A stretch of DNA of 64,000 nt from Periconia sp. R9002. Its lineage: Eukaryota; Ascomycota; Dothideomycetes; Pleosporales; Periconiaceae. Where the stretch lies: contig JAMAHW010000067.1 in assembly GCA_023627715.1 (NCBI GenBank), positions 168,529 to 232,528 on the forward strand, read 5' to 3'. The notes below the pieces were generated by a model. It was not told the DNA's origin, searched no databases, and saw only the letters and a program-made list of their open reading frames with translations. Position 1 is the stretch's first letter. Each line of letters begins with the position of its first letter. The position numbers and the translations under genes are program-made. Below are positions 40,303 to 50,357 of the stretch, in pieces.

Positions 40303-43300
40303 TTAATCGCTGTCTTGGGAAGGCTTGAGCTCAAATGCCGGGAAACCAATCGCGATAAGCCGGGCCATTGTGGACAGCTTATATTGTCTATGGAAGCAGT
40401 TTTCGGACTTCGGGCATAGGGAAATAGGCGATTCCTTATGGGGAGCTCCAGTTGCAATACGTGCTTGGGCGAAACAAAAATGACCGCAAAGACCGGCAAA
40501 CTCTGCATCAGTCATACGACCCGTTTCTTCGCATGCGAGGGCGGTGGTCTTGCGTGCACTATTGAACATAGGATTGGAAGCGATAGTACAGGTAGTTGTA
40601 ATCCAGTCCGCTTTCTCGATCAGGAATCTGAAGCCCTTATTGGCAGTGTCCCGGATTTTATTGACGATATCCTGGTTGTAACGGTTGCCATTGGCGAGCA
40701 ACTCTGATAGAGCATCCGGAAGGTCTGAAAGGGTCTCTTCTATTTCGTCAAGCTCTTCGGCCGAAAACTTGGACAAGATCGCTTCTGATTTTGGATAGAT
40801 TCCAGCGAGCATGAGAGTCGTAAACGCAGCGGAGCCCTCCACCACCTTGAAGCGTTTGTCATCTATATACGCGAATTCACCAGTTTTGGCATCAGCGTAG
40901 TTCTCGATGTGCTCTTTGGAAATCTCATCCACGTACTGATCAGCATCCTTGAGAGGGAAGGGAAACGGTGGGAGCAGACCAGGATCGAAATCAGGTTTCA
41001 TCATGGCGAGAACGGCGGCCAACTCAGTGCAAAGACTGTGTAGACGGATACCGAGGGACATGGGGCGCTTGAGTGCTTTATCAAACTCTTCTACCATGGG
41101 CAAGAATGCCTCGTAGATGTTGTCGGCTGTGGCGTTCTGGACAGCGACCAAAGTTACGCGCCCTTCTGTTGTGATGTAGCCCTCCTCATCCAGCTTCGCA
41201 CGAGTTTCTTGACGTTGCGGTTCTGAGTCCTCGCTCGTCTGTTTCATGGCGATCCATTCTTTGATGGGATAAGATACGTCGGTGCCAAGGTATCCAAGGA
41301 TAGCATGAAGCACGGTAAATGATGCACCGGAACCGGGGGGACCATGCAGCGTAGCAGTAGAGGCGAGGAGACCATTATCAATCCATGATTTGATGGGTTC
41401 CATCTGGTATCGACGAAGCTTTCCACTGACGAATTCAATGACGGTATCCTTCTGGGCGACAGTTGCGTACAGGCTGGAGCGAGAGAGTTGGTCGAGATTT
41501 ACACCCATGAACATACATTGAAAGTCCTTGATCTTGTTCCATTGAGCCTGGTGCTTTTCACGGTGTAAATAGTCCATACGCAGGCTGTTGATGTTACCGG
41601 CAATGCGTTTCAGTTCCTTTTCATTGCTCCAGACTTCGATGCGGATAGGCTTCATATGATCTTTATTGTAAATTTCAAGGGTACTCTTGTCCATCTTGGT
41701 GATCTCACCCCGTTTGAGGTCAGAGGGATTGTGATCGTCTCGGGCAACGACAACCCAGACTTCCTTTCCACTGCGCTCGATCAACTGAGGCTCCTTGCAA
41801 GGACGGTCGACGACAATAGTCACTTGGTCCAGGCGTGAACCGGCCACAGAGTTGGTGACGATGCCTTTCCACCATTTGCCATTATCATTCTCGTTAAAGC
41901 GGAACGAGACACATACGCGAGTACCCTTTTGCAGTCTGGGACGAGGTTGCGATACTTCCTTAATAGACGCCATAACGGTATAGGACCAGAAGCTACCATC
42001 GCTCCATGAAGCCTCAATAGGATTGATTGCTGCTTTTGCTTCGTATTTATACTCCTGAGAAGGGAACATGAGCTCACGGAGGGCGGCGATGCCAACGATG
42101 CGGGACCATTCGACTGGACTCTCGAAGACAAACTTCGCGTCACTAGAGTAACGCGGAGGCTTGATCGACAGGTATTTTGCGTCGATAATCTTTCTGTTCT
42201 TATCCTTGAAATGCAACGTGGTAGGGTCGAATCGGTCATCGATCTTGAATCGGTCCACCAGGCGTTGAGCCAGCACGGGAATATCGTCTCTACGCATAAG
42301 CGTGTAGATGCCGATCGCTTGATGCATCAACTTGGCCAAGATTCGAGCTCCATCCGGCGTAACAGACTTGTCGGGGACAAATAAGTTGGAAGCGTAGGCA
42401 GCATTGGGATTGTGAGGAAAGTACAACACGAATAATCCTTCGTCACTCTTATCAGCGGAGATGACAAGCTTTTCAGCGAGCTCCTTGTCCATATTACCAA
42501 AGAATTGTGTAATAACAGAAGGGTCCCTCATGGCAAAACAGTGATGAATGTCTTGGTAGGAGCCGGGCTCCGTGTCGACATCGGGAAGGCGTGCATTACG
42601 AAAGGTGCTATAGACGCGAGCGGTGTATTGAGGTTGTTCGTTCTTCCTGCTGGGATCAAGGTAGTTGAAATCGAAACGGTATTCAACAAAACTCTTGTAG
42701 TTGGGATCGAAGCAGAAGGTGATGCGGGTCGAGATCGATTCATTTTGCTGACACTTTGTAGGAGGAGTCCGCAGCTTCGTCTCGCGTTGACCAGGTGCCT
42801 CACGAATGCGTTGCTTCTTGGCCTTCATCAAAGCCTTGAAGTCGGTAGAGGCTGTCGCGGCTTTCTTCGCATCGGCATCGTCCTGCTTTGCCTTGCGCTT
42901 GTTGGTAGCGATCCAAGGGCCTGCTTTGTCAAGACCCTGCTGTGTAGCCAGTTTCTTGTATTCCTCAATGGCTTCTTTGTTGATGGGGATCCTTCCGAAG
43001 GAGACAAGCACGTATTTAGAGAAAAGAATGGTGTGCAGGCGCTTATGAGAAATCTCCCAATGCATCACAAAGAGCAGATGAGAGCGGAACTGTTTGATAT
43101 TGTACGGAGTGACACCATCTTTGCAGAACGGAGGGCGAGTAAGCTCGGCAATTGCCACTTGGCGTAGGATATCGTCGGGTGTAGGCTGGTACAGGCCGAA
43201 GGTGCGATCAGACCGTGTCTTCCGGTAGCTCGCTAGATTCTCGATTGCTTTGACACGGAGTTCTTTCTCGAGCTCAGCGCGTGTGACTCTATGGGGAGGC

Positions 43301-43950
43301 TTGCCGTTGTCTTCGGACTTCATGACGCTGTCGCATTTGGCGAACATGTTGACGTGCTTCAGTTCAATATGGGACTGGCCAGTGAAGTGACTGTCATAAT
43401 TGAAACCATCGAAGTCATTCCTGTCGAAGACGGGCAGCAACGCGTTTGAGGCGGAAGCTGAGCGAGGACGACGGACACGAACAGGCGGGGTACCATCGGA
43501 CAGTTTGGTCTTGACGTACTCAACGTACTTGCGGAGGTCCTTGACGTGATACATGTCGCCACCAACGTTCAAGTCTTTTCGAGCGCCCGAGACGGCGGAG
43601 CGTTCCGGCACCTCCATCTTGGTGGCGAGCGGATGTTGCTTTACGTGCTCAGCCTGAGCGTGAATGACCTTGATTGCATCATCTGTGAAGAGAGCAGATA
43701 GTGGCTTAAGTTGCTTCTCGCGGATGACCTTGGCGTTGGGGAGGCCCTCATTCTCCTCAGAGTAGGGAACGAGAATGGCAGTGGTTGCCGGGAGGTGGTT
43801 GAGCGTGTAGTCGTTCTTCTCAGCGGTCTTCTCTTGATCCGGGTTGTCAGGATCGCCGCGGCCAAAGACGACGCCGACGCCACCCGAGGCCTTGAACTGG
43901 GCCTTCTCGCGAGCTAAGTTGTCACCGATGTCGAGGTCTATACGGTCCAT
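40303..43950 (-). CDS. Degenerate, truncated paralogue of the giant SF1 helicase
   Basis: This intronless 1,215-aa frame starts at ATG 43950 (MDRIDLDIGDNLAREK). It aligns along its length with the helicase at 31936: for instance SEENEGLPNAKV with NEENEKIPGAQV, NLFVPDKSVTPDGARILAKL with NLFLPDKSVMPGPAQLLASL, and LACEETGRMTDAEFAGLCGH with VCEEVGRMTDVDFAGVLGH. Motif I reads HGPPGSGASFT: the essential Lys is Ala876. The protein stops at AIGFPAFELKPSQDSD, where the intact paralogue continues with QTARFRNR, so motifs IV-VI (about 250 residues) are missing. ATP hydrolysis and unwinding are therefore unlikely. The rest of the frame is open over 3.6 kb, so it may be a retained non-catalytic protein rather than a dead gene. 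Confidence 0.75.
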   Translation of the reverse strand: MDRIDLDIGDNLAREKAQFKASGGVGVVFGRGDPDNPDQEKTAEKNDYTLNHLPATTAILVPYSEENEGLPNAKVIREKQLKPLSALFTDDAIKVIHAQAEHVKQHPLATKMEVPERSAVSGARKDLNVGGDMYHVKDLRKYVEYVKTKLSDGTPPVRVRRPRSASASNALLPVFDRNDFDGFNYDSHFTGQSHIELKHVNMFAKCDSVMKSEDNGKPPHRVTRAELEKELRVKAIENLASYRKTRSDRTFGLYQPTPDDILRQVAIAELTRPPFCKDGVTPYNIKQFRSHLLFVMHWEISHKRLHTILFSKYVLVSFGRIPINKEAIEEYKKLATQQGLDKAGPWIATNKRKAKQDDADAKKAATASTDFKALMKAKKQRIREAPGQRETKLRTPPTKCQQNESISTRITFCFDPNYKSFVEYRFDFNYLDPSRKNEQPQYTARVYSTFRNARLPDVDTEPGSYQDIHHCFAMRDPSVITQFFGNMDKELAEKLVISADKSDEGLFVLYFPHNPNAAYASNLFVPDKSVTPDGARILAKLMHQAIGIYTLMRRDDIPVLAQRLVDRFKIDDRFDPTTLHFKDKNRKIIDAKYLSIKPPRYSSDAKFVFESPVEWSRIVGIAALRELMFPSQEYKYEAKAAINPIEASWSDGSFWSYTVMASIKEVSQPRPRLQKGTRVCVSFRFNENDNGKWWKGIVTNSVAGSRLDQVTIVVDRPCKEPQLIERSGKEVWVVVARDDHNPSDLKRGEITKMDKSTLEIYNKDHMKPIRIEVWSNEKELKRIAGNINSLRMDYLHREKHQAQWNKIKDFQCMFMGVNLDQLSRSSLYATVAQKDTVIEFVSGKLRRYQMEPIKSWIDNGLLASTATLHGPPGSGASFTVLHAILGYLGTDVSYPIKEWIAMKQTSEDSEPQRQETRAKLDEEGYITTEGRVTLVAVQNATADNIYEAFLPMVEEFDKALKRPMSLGIRLHSLCTELAAVLAMMKPDFDPGLLPPFPFPLKDADQYVDEISKEHIENYADAKTGEFAYIDDKRFKVVEGSAAFTTLMLAGIYPKSEAILSKFSAEELDEIEETLSDLPDALSELLANGNRYNQDIVNKIRDTANKGFRFLIEKADWITTTCTIASNPMFNSARKTTALACEETGRMTDAEFAGLCGHFCFAQARIATGAPHKESPISLCPKSENCFHRQYKLSTMARLIAIGFPAFELKPSQDSD

Positions 43951-46133
43951 CGTGCTGAGAGTGCGTGTGGGAGAATATATAAGTGTGCAGAGAAAAATGC
44001 AGAGGGGTATGCAGACGAGTGCGCAAGAAGATGTGCAGAGTATGCTGAGTAGGTAGCAAGATTGTGTAGGAAGTAAGATGGGGGAGGAGGACGAGGGGGG
44101 GCGAGGACGAGGTGAGAGAGGTTGTGCGACCCACTGCGCACGGACCAGCGTGGTATCGTTTTGGGCAGTCACCACGCCTTTGCCTGGCGCCCTGCAAAGA
44201 AAGGTATGCGAATGGGATATTTGGTGATTGGTGCGTTTTTCATAACAGTCCCTAGGGATAGCTATGGAAAACAAGATTGTAGTTGATTGAATAGTTTTGA
44301 AATCCGCTCGCATGGTGGCGTAGAAAGCTTGTCCAAATGCCATCCTGAATTGATCCATACACAAGGCAAAGCGAGACGACTTGCGTTGTCCCTAACCGTG
44401 TCTCCCTGCGTTTTCAATTTCCGGCACTCCCGTCGGCGGGATTTGTAGGAAAGGTCGACGAGGCAAGCTCCGCAAGATGCAGCAGCCTGTGTCGATGTTG
44501 GAGGTAGGGGTTCGTCCGCTGGGTTGTCTACCACAGGCCCAGTAGAAACAGGAATACAGTGGAATATCGGAGGTAGAAGGCTGTCCGTGGTAACAGAGGG
44601 AGAGCGTGAGGAGGTGATATTACCGGTGATGGCGATGGAGGTCACGAAGCAAGGGAAGACGGGTTGCTTGTTGGCATTGAGTTGGCGGCGCCTAGGCGGG
44701 AGGGTTTCTAAGTCTCCAGTGGCACCGATATTTCGCAACTCGCGCTCGCCGGTTCATGGCATGAACGATCGCGGGTGGCTAGTGACTGGCTCGCAGGGCC
44801 AACGGTGGACTTATGGCTCGCATCGGGGCGATAGCCCTCAGACAACGGTACCCGACGCCGTTCCAAAGTTGTAGAGAGGCATATGTTTTAATAAGAATTT
44901 TTGAAATTGACTGTCTTTCGTAGACCTTCGGCTTGACCGCTCTCGGTACCGGTGTTGATGTTGCAGTGCTGATAATGAGTTTTGAAATTGACTGTCTTTC
45001 GTAGACCTTCGGCTTGACCGCTCTCGGTACCGGTACGGACGGGCGCAGTGGCTAGTAACTGGCTCGCAGGGCCAACGGTGGACTTATGGTTCGCATCGGG
45101 GCGATAGCCCTCAGACAACGGTACCCGACATCGTTCCAAAAGTTGTGGAGAGGTATGTATTTGAATAAGTTTTTTTTTGAGCTTGACTGTCTTCTGACCT
45201 TCGGCTTGACCGCTCTCGGTACCGGTACGGACGGGCGCAATGGCTAGTAACTGGCTCGCAGGGCCAACGGTGAACTTATGGTTCGCATCGGGGCGATAGC
45301 CCACAGGCAACGGTACCCGACACCGTTCCAAAAGTTGTAGAGAGATATGTACTTGAATAAGTTTTTTTGAGCTTGACTGTCTTTTGACCTTCGGCTTGAC
45401 CGCTCTCGGTACCGGTACGGACGGGCGCGCGACACGGAGTGTGCGGCGAATGGAGGGCACCGTGTAGTACGGATCAGCTATATCGTCGGGACACACCACC
45501 TACTCTTTGGGAAGAATAGGTGGTGTGCCAAAGAGAAAAAGAGAGAGAGAGAGAGCTGGTATACAAGAGAGGTAGTAACCACAGTGCCAAGACCAACGTA
45601 CGCGATTACGTTAGCCTGTTTAGTGTTAGCGTACCCTAGTTTGATCTTAGCTTATGGTAACCAGTTACAATTGGCCTTTCGAACGTTTCCCCGCATTCTA
45701 CCTATTAGACCAGCGACTATAACCACCTCTTTAACCATTGATGGCAAGTCTACAATAGCTAATAGCGCACTCAGTCTCTGCGAATGGATCATTGATTGCC
45801 TACATACCTCTCTCGAAAAGTGCATTTTGTCTCGGTCATAAATCAATGCGAGAATACCGTACATGTGAGTACGTAAACGATGACTGGTTGACCTGTATAC
45901 AAATTTCTCATCTTTCTTTGCGCAACGCATGTTCGTGCGCGTCAAGGGACAATTGACTAAAATCTTTGCATGCATCTGCCGATGTGATGATCTCGGCATA
46001 CCATCACCAAAACCCCTCTTCTGTCGCTATTCATTACTCCGAGCCGTTTTTTAAGTCATTGATGGATGTACTAGTGAAGTACTTATACTTCCCCAAACTT
46101 AAAATTGTATTGTAGTATTGGAACTTCACAGCC
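43951..46133. other. Upstream region of the helicase paralogue, tandem repeats, GH1 promoter
   Basis: This 2.2-kb region contains the tandem repeat at 44764-45428. The minus-strand frame open across it is a by-product of the repeat, because its units are read in different frames. From 45429 to 46133 I see nothing beyond a ga-repeat near 45535 and probable GH1 promoter. Confidence 0.5.
44764..45428. repeat. Tandem repeat of ~190-bp units (three units, one with an internal duplication)
   Basis: The block ggctcgcagggccaacggtg recurs at 44788, 45061 and 45252. Between units lie cggtacccgac and ccttcggcttgaccgctctc, which also occurs twice within the first interval (an extra ~90-bp copy). Unit spacing (273 and 191 bp) is not a multiple of three, so the array is not maintained as protein repeats. 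Confidence 0.85.
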
Positions 46134-48005
46134 ATGGCACTTAGACTCTCGCTACTGCTGTCTGCAGCTTTTGCTCAACAAGTCTATGTCCCTACAAACG
46201 GCCCTTCAGTACCTTCTCGATGTGTTGCAAATAATAGCTATGCTACAAGCCTCCCTTCATACTATTTTCAAGACTTCAGTTTCACCCAAACAGAAACAGT
46301 TCGTACGGCAACATCGGTGCCAGCTCCGACTAGTACCACAGTATATGCACCACCGTATAGTTCTCTGAGCCATTTATTACCAAATTTGACGACCACGCAA
46401 TGGGGGAACTGGGACCCTTCCGCGACACAAGCACCCACGGACACGGATAATCCATATGGAAATGCGTCGTGGAGCGCTATTTGGAGCGCTGTGCCTATCA
46501 GTAATTTCACTCGCGGCATTTACTCGACAACAGTCTCTCCGACGCCGGTTCCTACCAGCGAGTTGGTATTGCCCCCGCCAGAATACTTCAAGCCTCAGGA
46601 CTGTTACACGTTTCCTTCTTCCTTCATGCTTGGCGTCGCCGGCTCAGCATGTCAGATCGAGGGAGCAATCGCAGATGAAGGACGCACACCGGCACTCGCA
46701 GATGCCTTCGCCAGACCCGGCGCGTCACCAGACTACGTGACAAACGAGAATTACTACCTCTACAAGCAGGACATTGAGCGGGTTGCGTCGATGGGCGTCA
46801 AGTACTATTCTTTCTCTGTTCCATGGACACGCATTCTTCCTTTCGTACTTCCAGGAACTCCTGTCAACAAACAAGGCTTGGACCATTACAATGATCTAGT
46901 CGATTTCGTGTTGAGCAAAGGGATGCTTCCTACCATCACACTCATTCACACTGACGCACCTCTTCAGTTTTACTCGAACATCACTGACACGGTCATTGCC
47001 CCCGGTACTGGAGGAATCGGGTACACCGATTCCGCTTTCCAGCGCAGCTACAACAACGTTTCCTTCGAAGATGCTTTTGTACACTATGGCAAAGTCCTCA
47101 TGACGCATTTTGCCGATCGCGTTCCCATCTGGTTCACTTTCAACGAGCCACTGCTAGGCGCTCGCAACGGCAAGAGCATAGATGCCGTAATCAAAGCCCA
47201 TGCGCGACTCTACCACTTCTACAGGGAGGATATCAACGGCACCGGAAAGATTTCTCTCAAGTTCAACGACAACTTTGGTATTCCTCGCGACCCACAGAAT
47301 CCCGCGGACGTGGACGCAGCCCACCATTTCAACTCCTTCCAGCTCGCCACCTTTGCGAACCCTATCTTCCTCGGCGAAGACTACCCGTCTTCGTACAAGG
47401 ACACGATTCAAGACTACGTACCTCTCTCAGCATCTGACCTGGCCTACATAAACGGCACCGCAGACTTCTTCTCCATCGACCCCTACACAGCCACGGTAGT
47501 CAGCCCACCCCCCAACTCCACAATCAAAGCCTGCGCAAGCAACCCCTCGCACCCGCTACGCCCATACTGCGTCACGCAGTCCACCACCACAACAACCGGC
47601 TGGAACATCGGCTACCGCAGCCACTCATACGTCTACATCACTCCAACCTACTTCCGCACCTACCTCTCGTACCTCTGGAACACTTTCCGCTCGCCCATCG
47701 CCATCACCGAGTTCGGCTTCCCCGTCTTCGCCGAGGCGGAGAAGACGCTGGAAGACCAGCTGTTCGACAGCCCGCGCAGCTGGTACTATACATCGTTCCT
47801 GTCGGAGATGCTGAAGGCCATGTGGGAGGACGGCGTCCAAGTGATCGGCGCCTTCGCGTGGAGCTTTGCTGATAATTGGGAGTTTGGCGACTTCGATGCG
47901 CATTTTGGGATTCAGACGGTGAATCGCACGACGCAGGAGAGGAGGTACAAGAAGAGCTTTTTTGAGCTGGTGGATTTTGTGGAGAGTCGGCGGCAGAAGG
48001 TGTGA
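46134..48005 (+). CDS. Secreted glycoside hydrolase family 1 (beta-glucosidase-like)
   Basis: This 623-aa intronless protein has a short signal peptide (MALRLSLLLSAAFA). A ~150-residue Ser/Thr/Pro-rich N-terminal extension precedes the GH1 barrel. The barrel starts FPSSFMLGVAGSACQIEGA and contains the acid/base in WFTFNEPLLG (Glu338) and the nucleophile in IAITEFGFPVFAEAE (Glu526, normally I-T-E-N-G). VIGAFAWSFADNWEFGDF completes the family's C-terminal signature. GH1 enzymes release glucose or related sugars from beta-glucosides, including plant glycosides. Several N-glycosylation sites and the signal peptide suggest an extracellular or wall-bound enzyme. The N-terminal extension is longer than in cytosolic GH1 enzymes. 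Confidence 0.92.
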   Translation: MALRLSLLLSAAFAQQVYVPTNGPSVPSRCVANNSYATSLPSYYFQDFSFTQTETVRTATSVPAPTSTTVYAPPYSSLSHLLPNLTTTQWGNWDPSATQAPTDTDNPYGNASWSAIWSAVPISNFTRGIYSTTVSPTPVPTSELVLPPPEYFKPQDCYTFPSSFMLGVAGSACQIEGAIADEGRTPALADAFARPGASPDYVTNENYYLYKQDIERVASMGVKYYSFSVPWTRILPFVLPGTPVNKQGLDHYNDLVDFVLSKGMLPTITLIHTDAPLQFYSNITDTVIAPGTGGIGYTDSAFQRSYNNVSFEDAFVHYGKVLMTHFADRVPIWFTFNEPLLGARNGKSIDAVIKAHARLYHFYREDINGTGKISLKFNDNFGIPRDPQNPADVDAAHHFNSFQLATFANPIFLGEDYPSSYKDTIQDYVPLSASDLAYINGTADFFSIDPYTATVVSPPPNSTIKACASNPSHPLRPYCVTQSTTTTTGWNIGYRSHSYVYITPTYFRTYLSYLWNTFRSPIAITEFGFPVFAEAEKTLEDQLFDSPRSWYYTSFLSEMLKAMWEDGVQVIGAFAWSFADNWEFGDFDAHFGIQTVNRTTQERRYKKSFFELVDFVESRRQKV

Positions 48006-48540
48006 CAGAGCAAGTTCTAACGTGCATGATGATCAGTACACCGAGGGAAATAATACAACAAGTAAAATATTTCCAATACAAACTAGGAGCTATAGGCATT
48101 AGATGCGTTTATAGGTATTAGTCAGTAAATCTATTAATTTCTATAAAAAGGTCGATTTAGTGCCAAAGTCCGCTGAAGCTCTGAAAACTCTCGAGCAAAA
48201 TCCACGCACTGAAGCCGTGGCAATCCTTGCAGAGGGGTATACTTTACATTTCAAGATCTTGCGGGCCTGGTTGGGGCTGCAGATCATTGGTGCTGGAATG
48301 ATGCGGCGGAAGAATCATATCAAGGCTACGTCGTAGTCTGGGGCATTTTGTTATTCAGGCTGCTCCATATGCATTCAATTTGTAGGAGGTTGAGATTTGC
48401 TGGCTTCTCTCCAATTAACCCATGCACATGTGAGCAAGTGATGGATAGGTTGGGAAGGCGAGGGGTTTTGTAGTACGGCCTGTTACAGCACGTCAAATCT
48501 GATATTATTTTCAATTTAACTAATATAAAAAGACGATAAA
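48006..48540. other. Intergenic, possible gene relic
   Basis: A plus-strand frame without an ATG (about 48130-48336, ending TAG) reads like coding sequence (VPKSAEALKTLEQN .. AVAILAEGYTLHFKIL) and may be a relic. No intact gene is supported. Confidence 0.4.
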
Positions 48541-49461
48541 TTAAACGAAAGGAACATAGATATATTCATTCCACTTGTATATAGACACTATTATCTGTAG
48601 ATAGAGGCGTTTACAAAACTCGTCTGAATTGGAATCGTCCACTAAAATTTCTTCTGGATATTCTGGATGGGAAGCTCCGTTGAGGATTGAGAGAACTGGT
48701 CTGGTTGGCTCCACGTTACCCCTTAATGGTAGGTCTTGGACATCATAGTTGTGTGCCGGCCAACTCGGGGATTGTATGGCTAGTCGAAGCTTCTCATATA
48801 TTGACTTTCTCGTGGAATCTGAGAGCTTTCCCGACGGACTGTAAATTCGGATAGCGTCCACGAGATGAGTCCATAGACCCTCTATGTGCTTTAGCCAGAT
48901 TGTACTCGTAGCTAGCTTGTCGATATTGATAATCCTGTTGACGCTCGATAGGATAGCGTTTGCAATGTCTGCAGTAAGGCAACTCTTGTAGTAGGTAGAT
49001 CGTTCCGAAAGTGGTGAGGAGGCATGGAATGGCTGGGTTGATATAGCGCTACGCGCGGCGGTGATGATCGAATCTTGCATGATAAGCCCCTTGATGGCTC
49101 GTTGACGCTGCTGTCGGAGGTTCAGTTTCGTGTTCTTGTAGAGGTCCGATTCCTGGTCTATGCCGGGCAGGATATACTCCTTTAGCACGATCTCGTTGAC
49201 GTCGAGGTATCGGAATACAGCTAGTCGTATTCTGTCCTGCACTTTCGACCGTACAGCCTCGTTCCAAGCCTGGACTTCATTTTCATCCTCATGTACGTTT
49301 ATGACTTCAGTCATAGGCCACATCTCCCGACTGTTTTCATCGTGCTCTTCGTTCGTTGGATTATTGTCTTCGTTCGCTGGGTTATCGTCGGCGATCACGA
49401 TGTCGTTGACGTCAGGGCAGACGTTTTCCTTCTCTGTAACCCGAATGATTTCGTTGTCCAT
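48541..49461 (-). CDS. Hypothetical protein (306 aa), accessory
   Basis: This intronless frame starts at ATG 49461. The first ~55 residues are strongly acidic and Asn-rich (NEDNNPTNEEHDENSREMW) and probably disordered. The rest is predominantly helical with an EVQAWNEAVRSKVQDRIRLA beginning and an IYKWNEYIYVPF end. I recognise no domain, signal peptide or membrane segment. Third positions are AT-richer than in the housekeeping genes to the right. It sits in the repeat-bearing accessory stretch and may be lineage-specific. Confidence 0.6.
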   Translation of the reverse strand: MDNEIIRVTEKENVCPDVNDIVIADDNPANEDNNPTNEEHDENSREMWPMTEVINVHEDENEVQAWNEAVRSKVQDRIRLAVFRYLDVNEIVLKEYILPGIDQESDLYKNTKLNLRQQRQRAIKGLIMQDSIITAARSAISTQPFHASSPLSERSTYYKSCLTADIANAILSSVNRIINIDKLATSTIWLKHIEGLWTHLVDAIRIYSPSGKLSDSTRKSIYEKLRLAIQSPSWPAHNYDVQDLPLRGNVEPTRPVLSILNGASHPEYPEEILVDDSNSDEFCKRLYLQIIVSIYKWNEYIYVPFV

Positions 49462-49867
49462 GTTTCAAAGCCAAGGCAGATCAAAGATAATAGTGAAAGA
49501 TTGTCGCAGTCGTGAGGATTAGATTTAGCTGAATGTAGTCTGATATATTCAAATTGATATAAAGGGAAGATTAGATGAGTGTTGCAATCAAAAGGATTAA
49601 ATTTAGCTGAGATTGTAGTCTGATAAGTTCGGATCGATATGGAGGAAAGTGAGCTAAGAAAAAGTATTGCCGTATCTGTAGTAGTTTTAGTGATGATTAA
49701 CGGTCATAATACGTCTAAGCACTGATTGGCTGCGACTTATTCAAAACGTTATGATTTTGAGTTTGATCCTCACAGAGTATCACTACCTATACGAATGTTA
49801 GTGCTCGTGGTATCAGCGGCAGATAAGGGGTCACAGAATTGATGGAAAGTTGGAACAGTTTACAAAC

Positions 49868-49950
49868 CCTAGTCAATATATCTAGACATCCTAAAATTAA
49901 TAAAATATCTACACATCTTAGGGCAATGCAATGACCCCGTATCGTTAATA
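49868..49950. repeat. Repeat family R3, well-preserved copy
   Basis: It matches 39363-39445 almost base for base over tagtcaatatatctagacat, cctaaaatta and ctacacatcttagggcaatg. It shows what the decayed copies in the 39.3-40.2 kb block derive from. Confidence 0.7.
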
Positions 49951-50214
49951 TGAGAGAAAATGCAAAAAATAGACAATTAATATGATAGTAACATGGCTCG
50001 CGTTGAGTCTATCAACGCCAGCGACTCGCCTTTCCTGTGAGATGAAATCCAACGCTTTGAATAAGATATATCTACAAGGTATCTGAACTGGTATTGAGTT
50101 AAGAGAAACACTCCTCTTCGTGAGAATAAATGTATTCATGTCAGACATATGAATCCATTCCACCCACAGCTCATTGATGCATCAGATTTAGATATTTCCC
50201 AGTACCGCAGTGGT

Positions 50215-50357
50215 AAGGGTTATCCCTCACGTGCGCAAATAGTTGCCTGTGTGCCCGTCCAGGCCGAGGACGTTACCAAGTGTTTTCCCTTACCTGTGTC
50301 GATACCTAGGGTAGCAATACTCTGTGACGATCCAATTCAATTTCAAGGGCTATCCCT
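50215..50357 (+). mobile_element. SINE-like element R2, copy 3 (longest), with 13-bp target-site duplication
   Basis: The body is 50228-50344 (117 bp), flanked by aagggttatccct (50215-50227) and aagggctatccct (50345-50357), one mismatch. It has ~35 more bases at the 5' end than copies 1 and 2. The shared core includes cgttaccaagtgttttccct, gtgtcgatacc and tagcaatactctgtga; it ends in caattcaatttc. GTGTCGATACC resembles a tRNA-type pol III B box. Confidence 0.8.

Noticed and set aside
44888..45499. 203-aa minus-strand frame with apparent protein repeats
   Set aside because: It comes from the tandem DNA repeat. Equivalent units are read in different frames because spacing is not a multiple of three, so it is not maintained as a protein.
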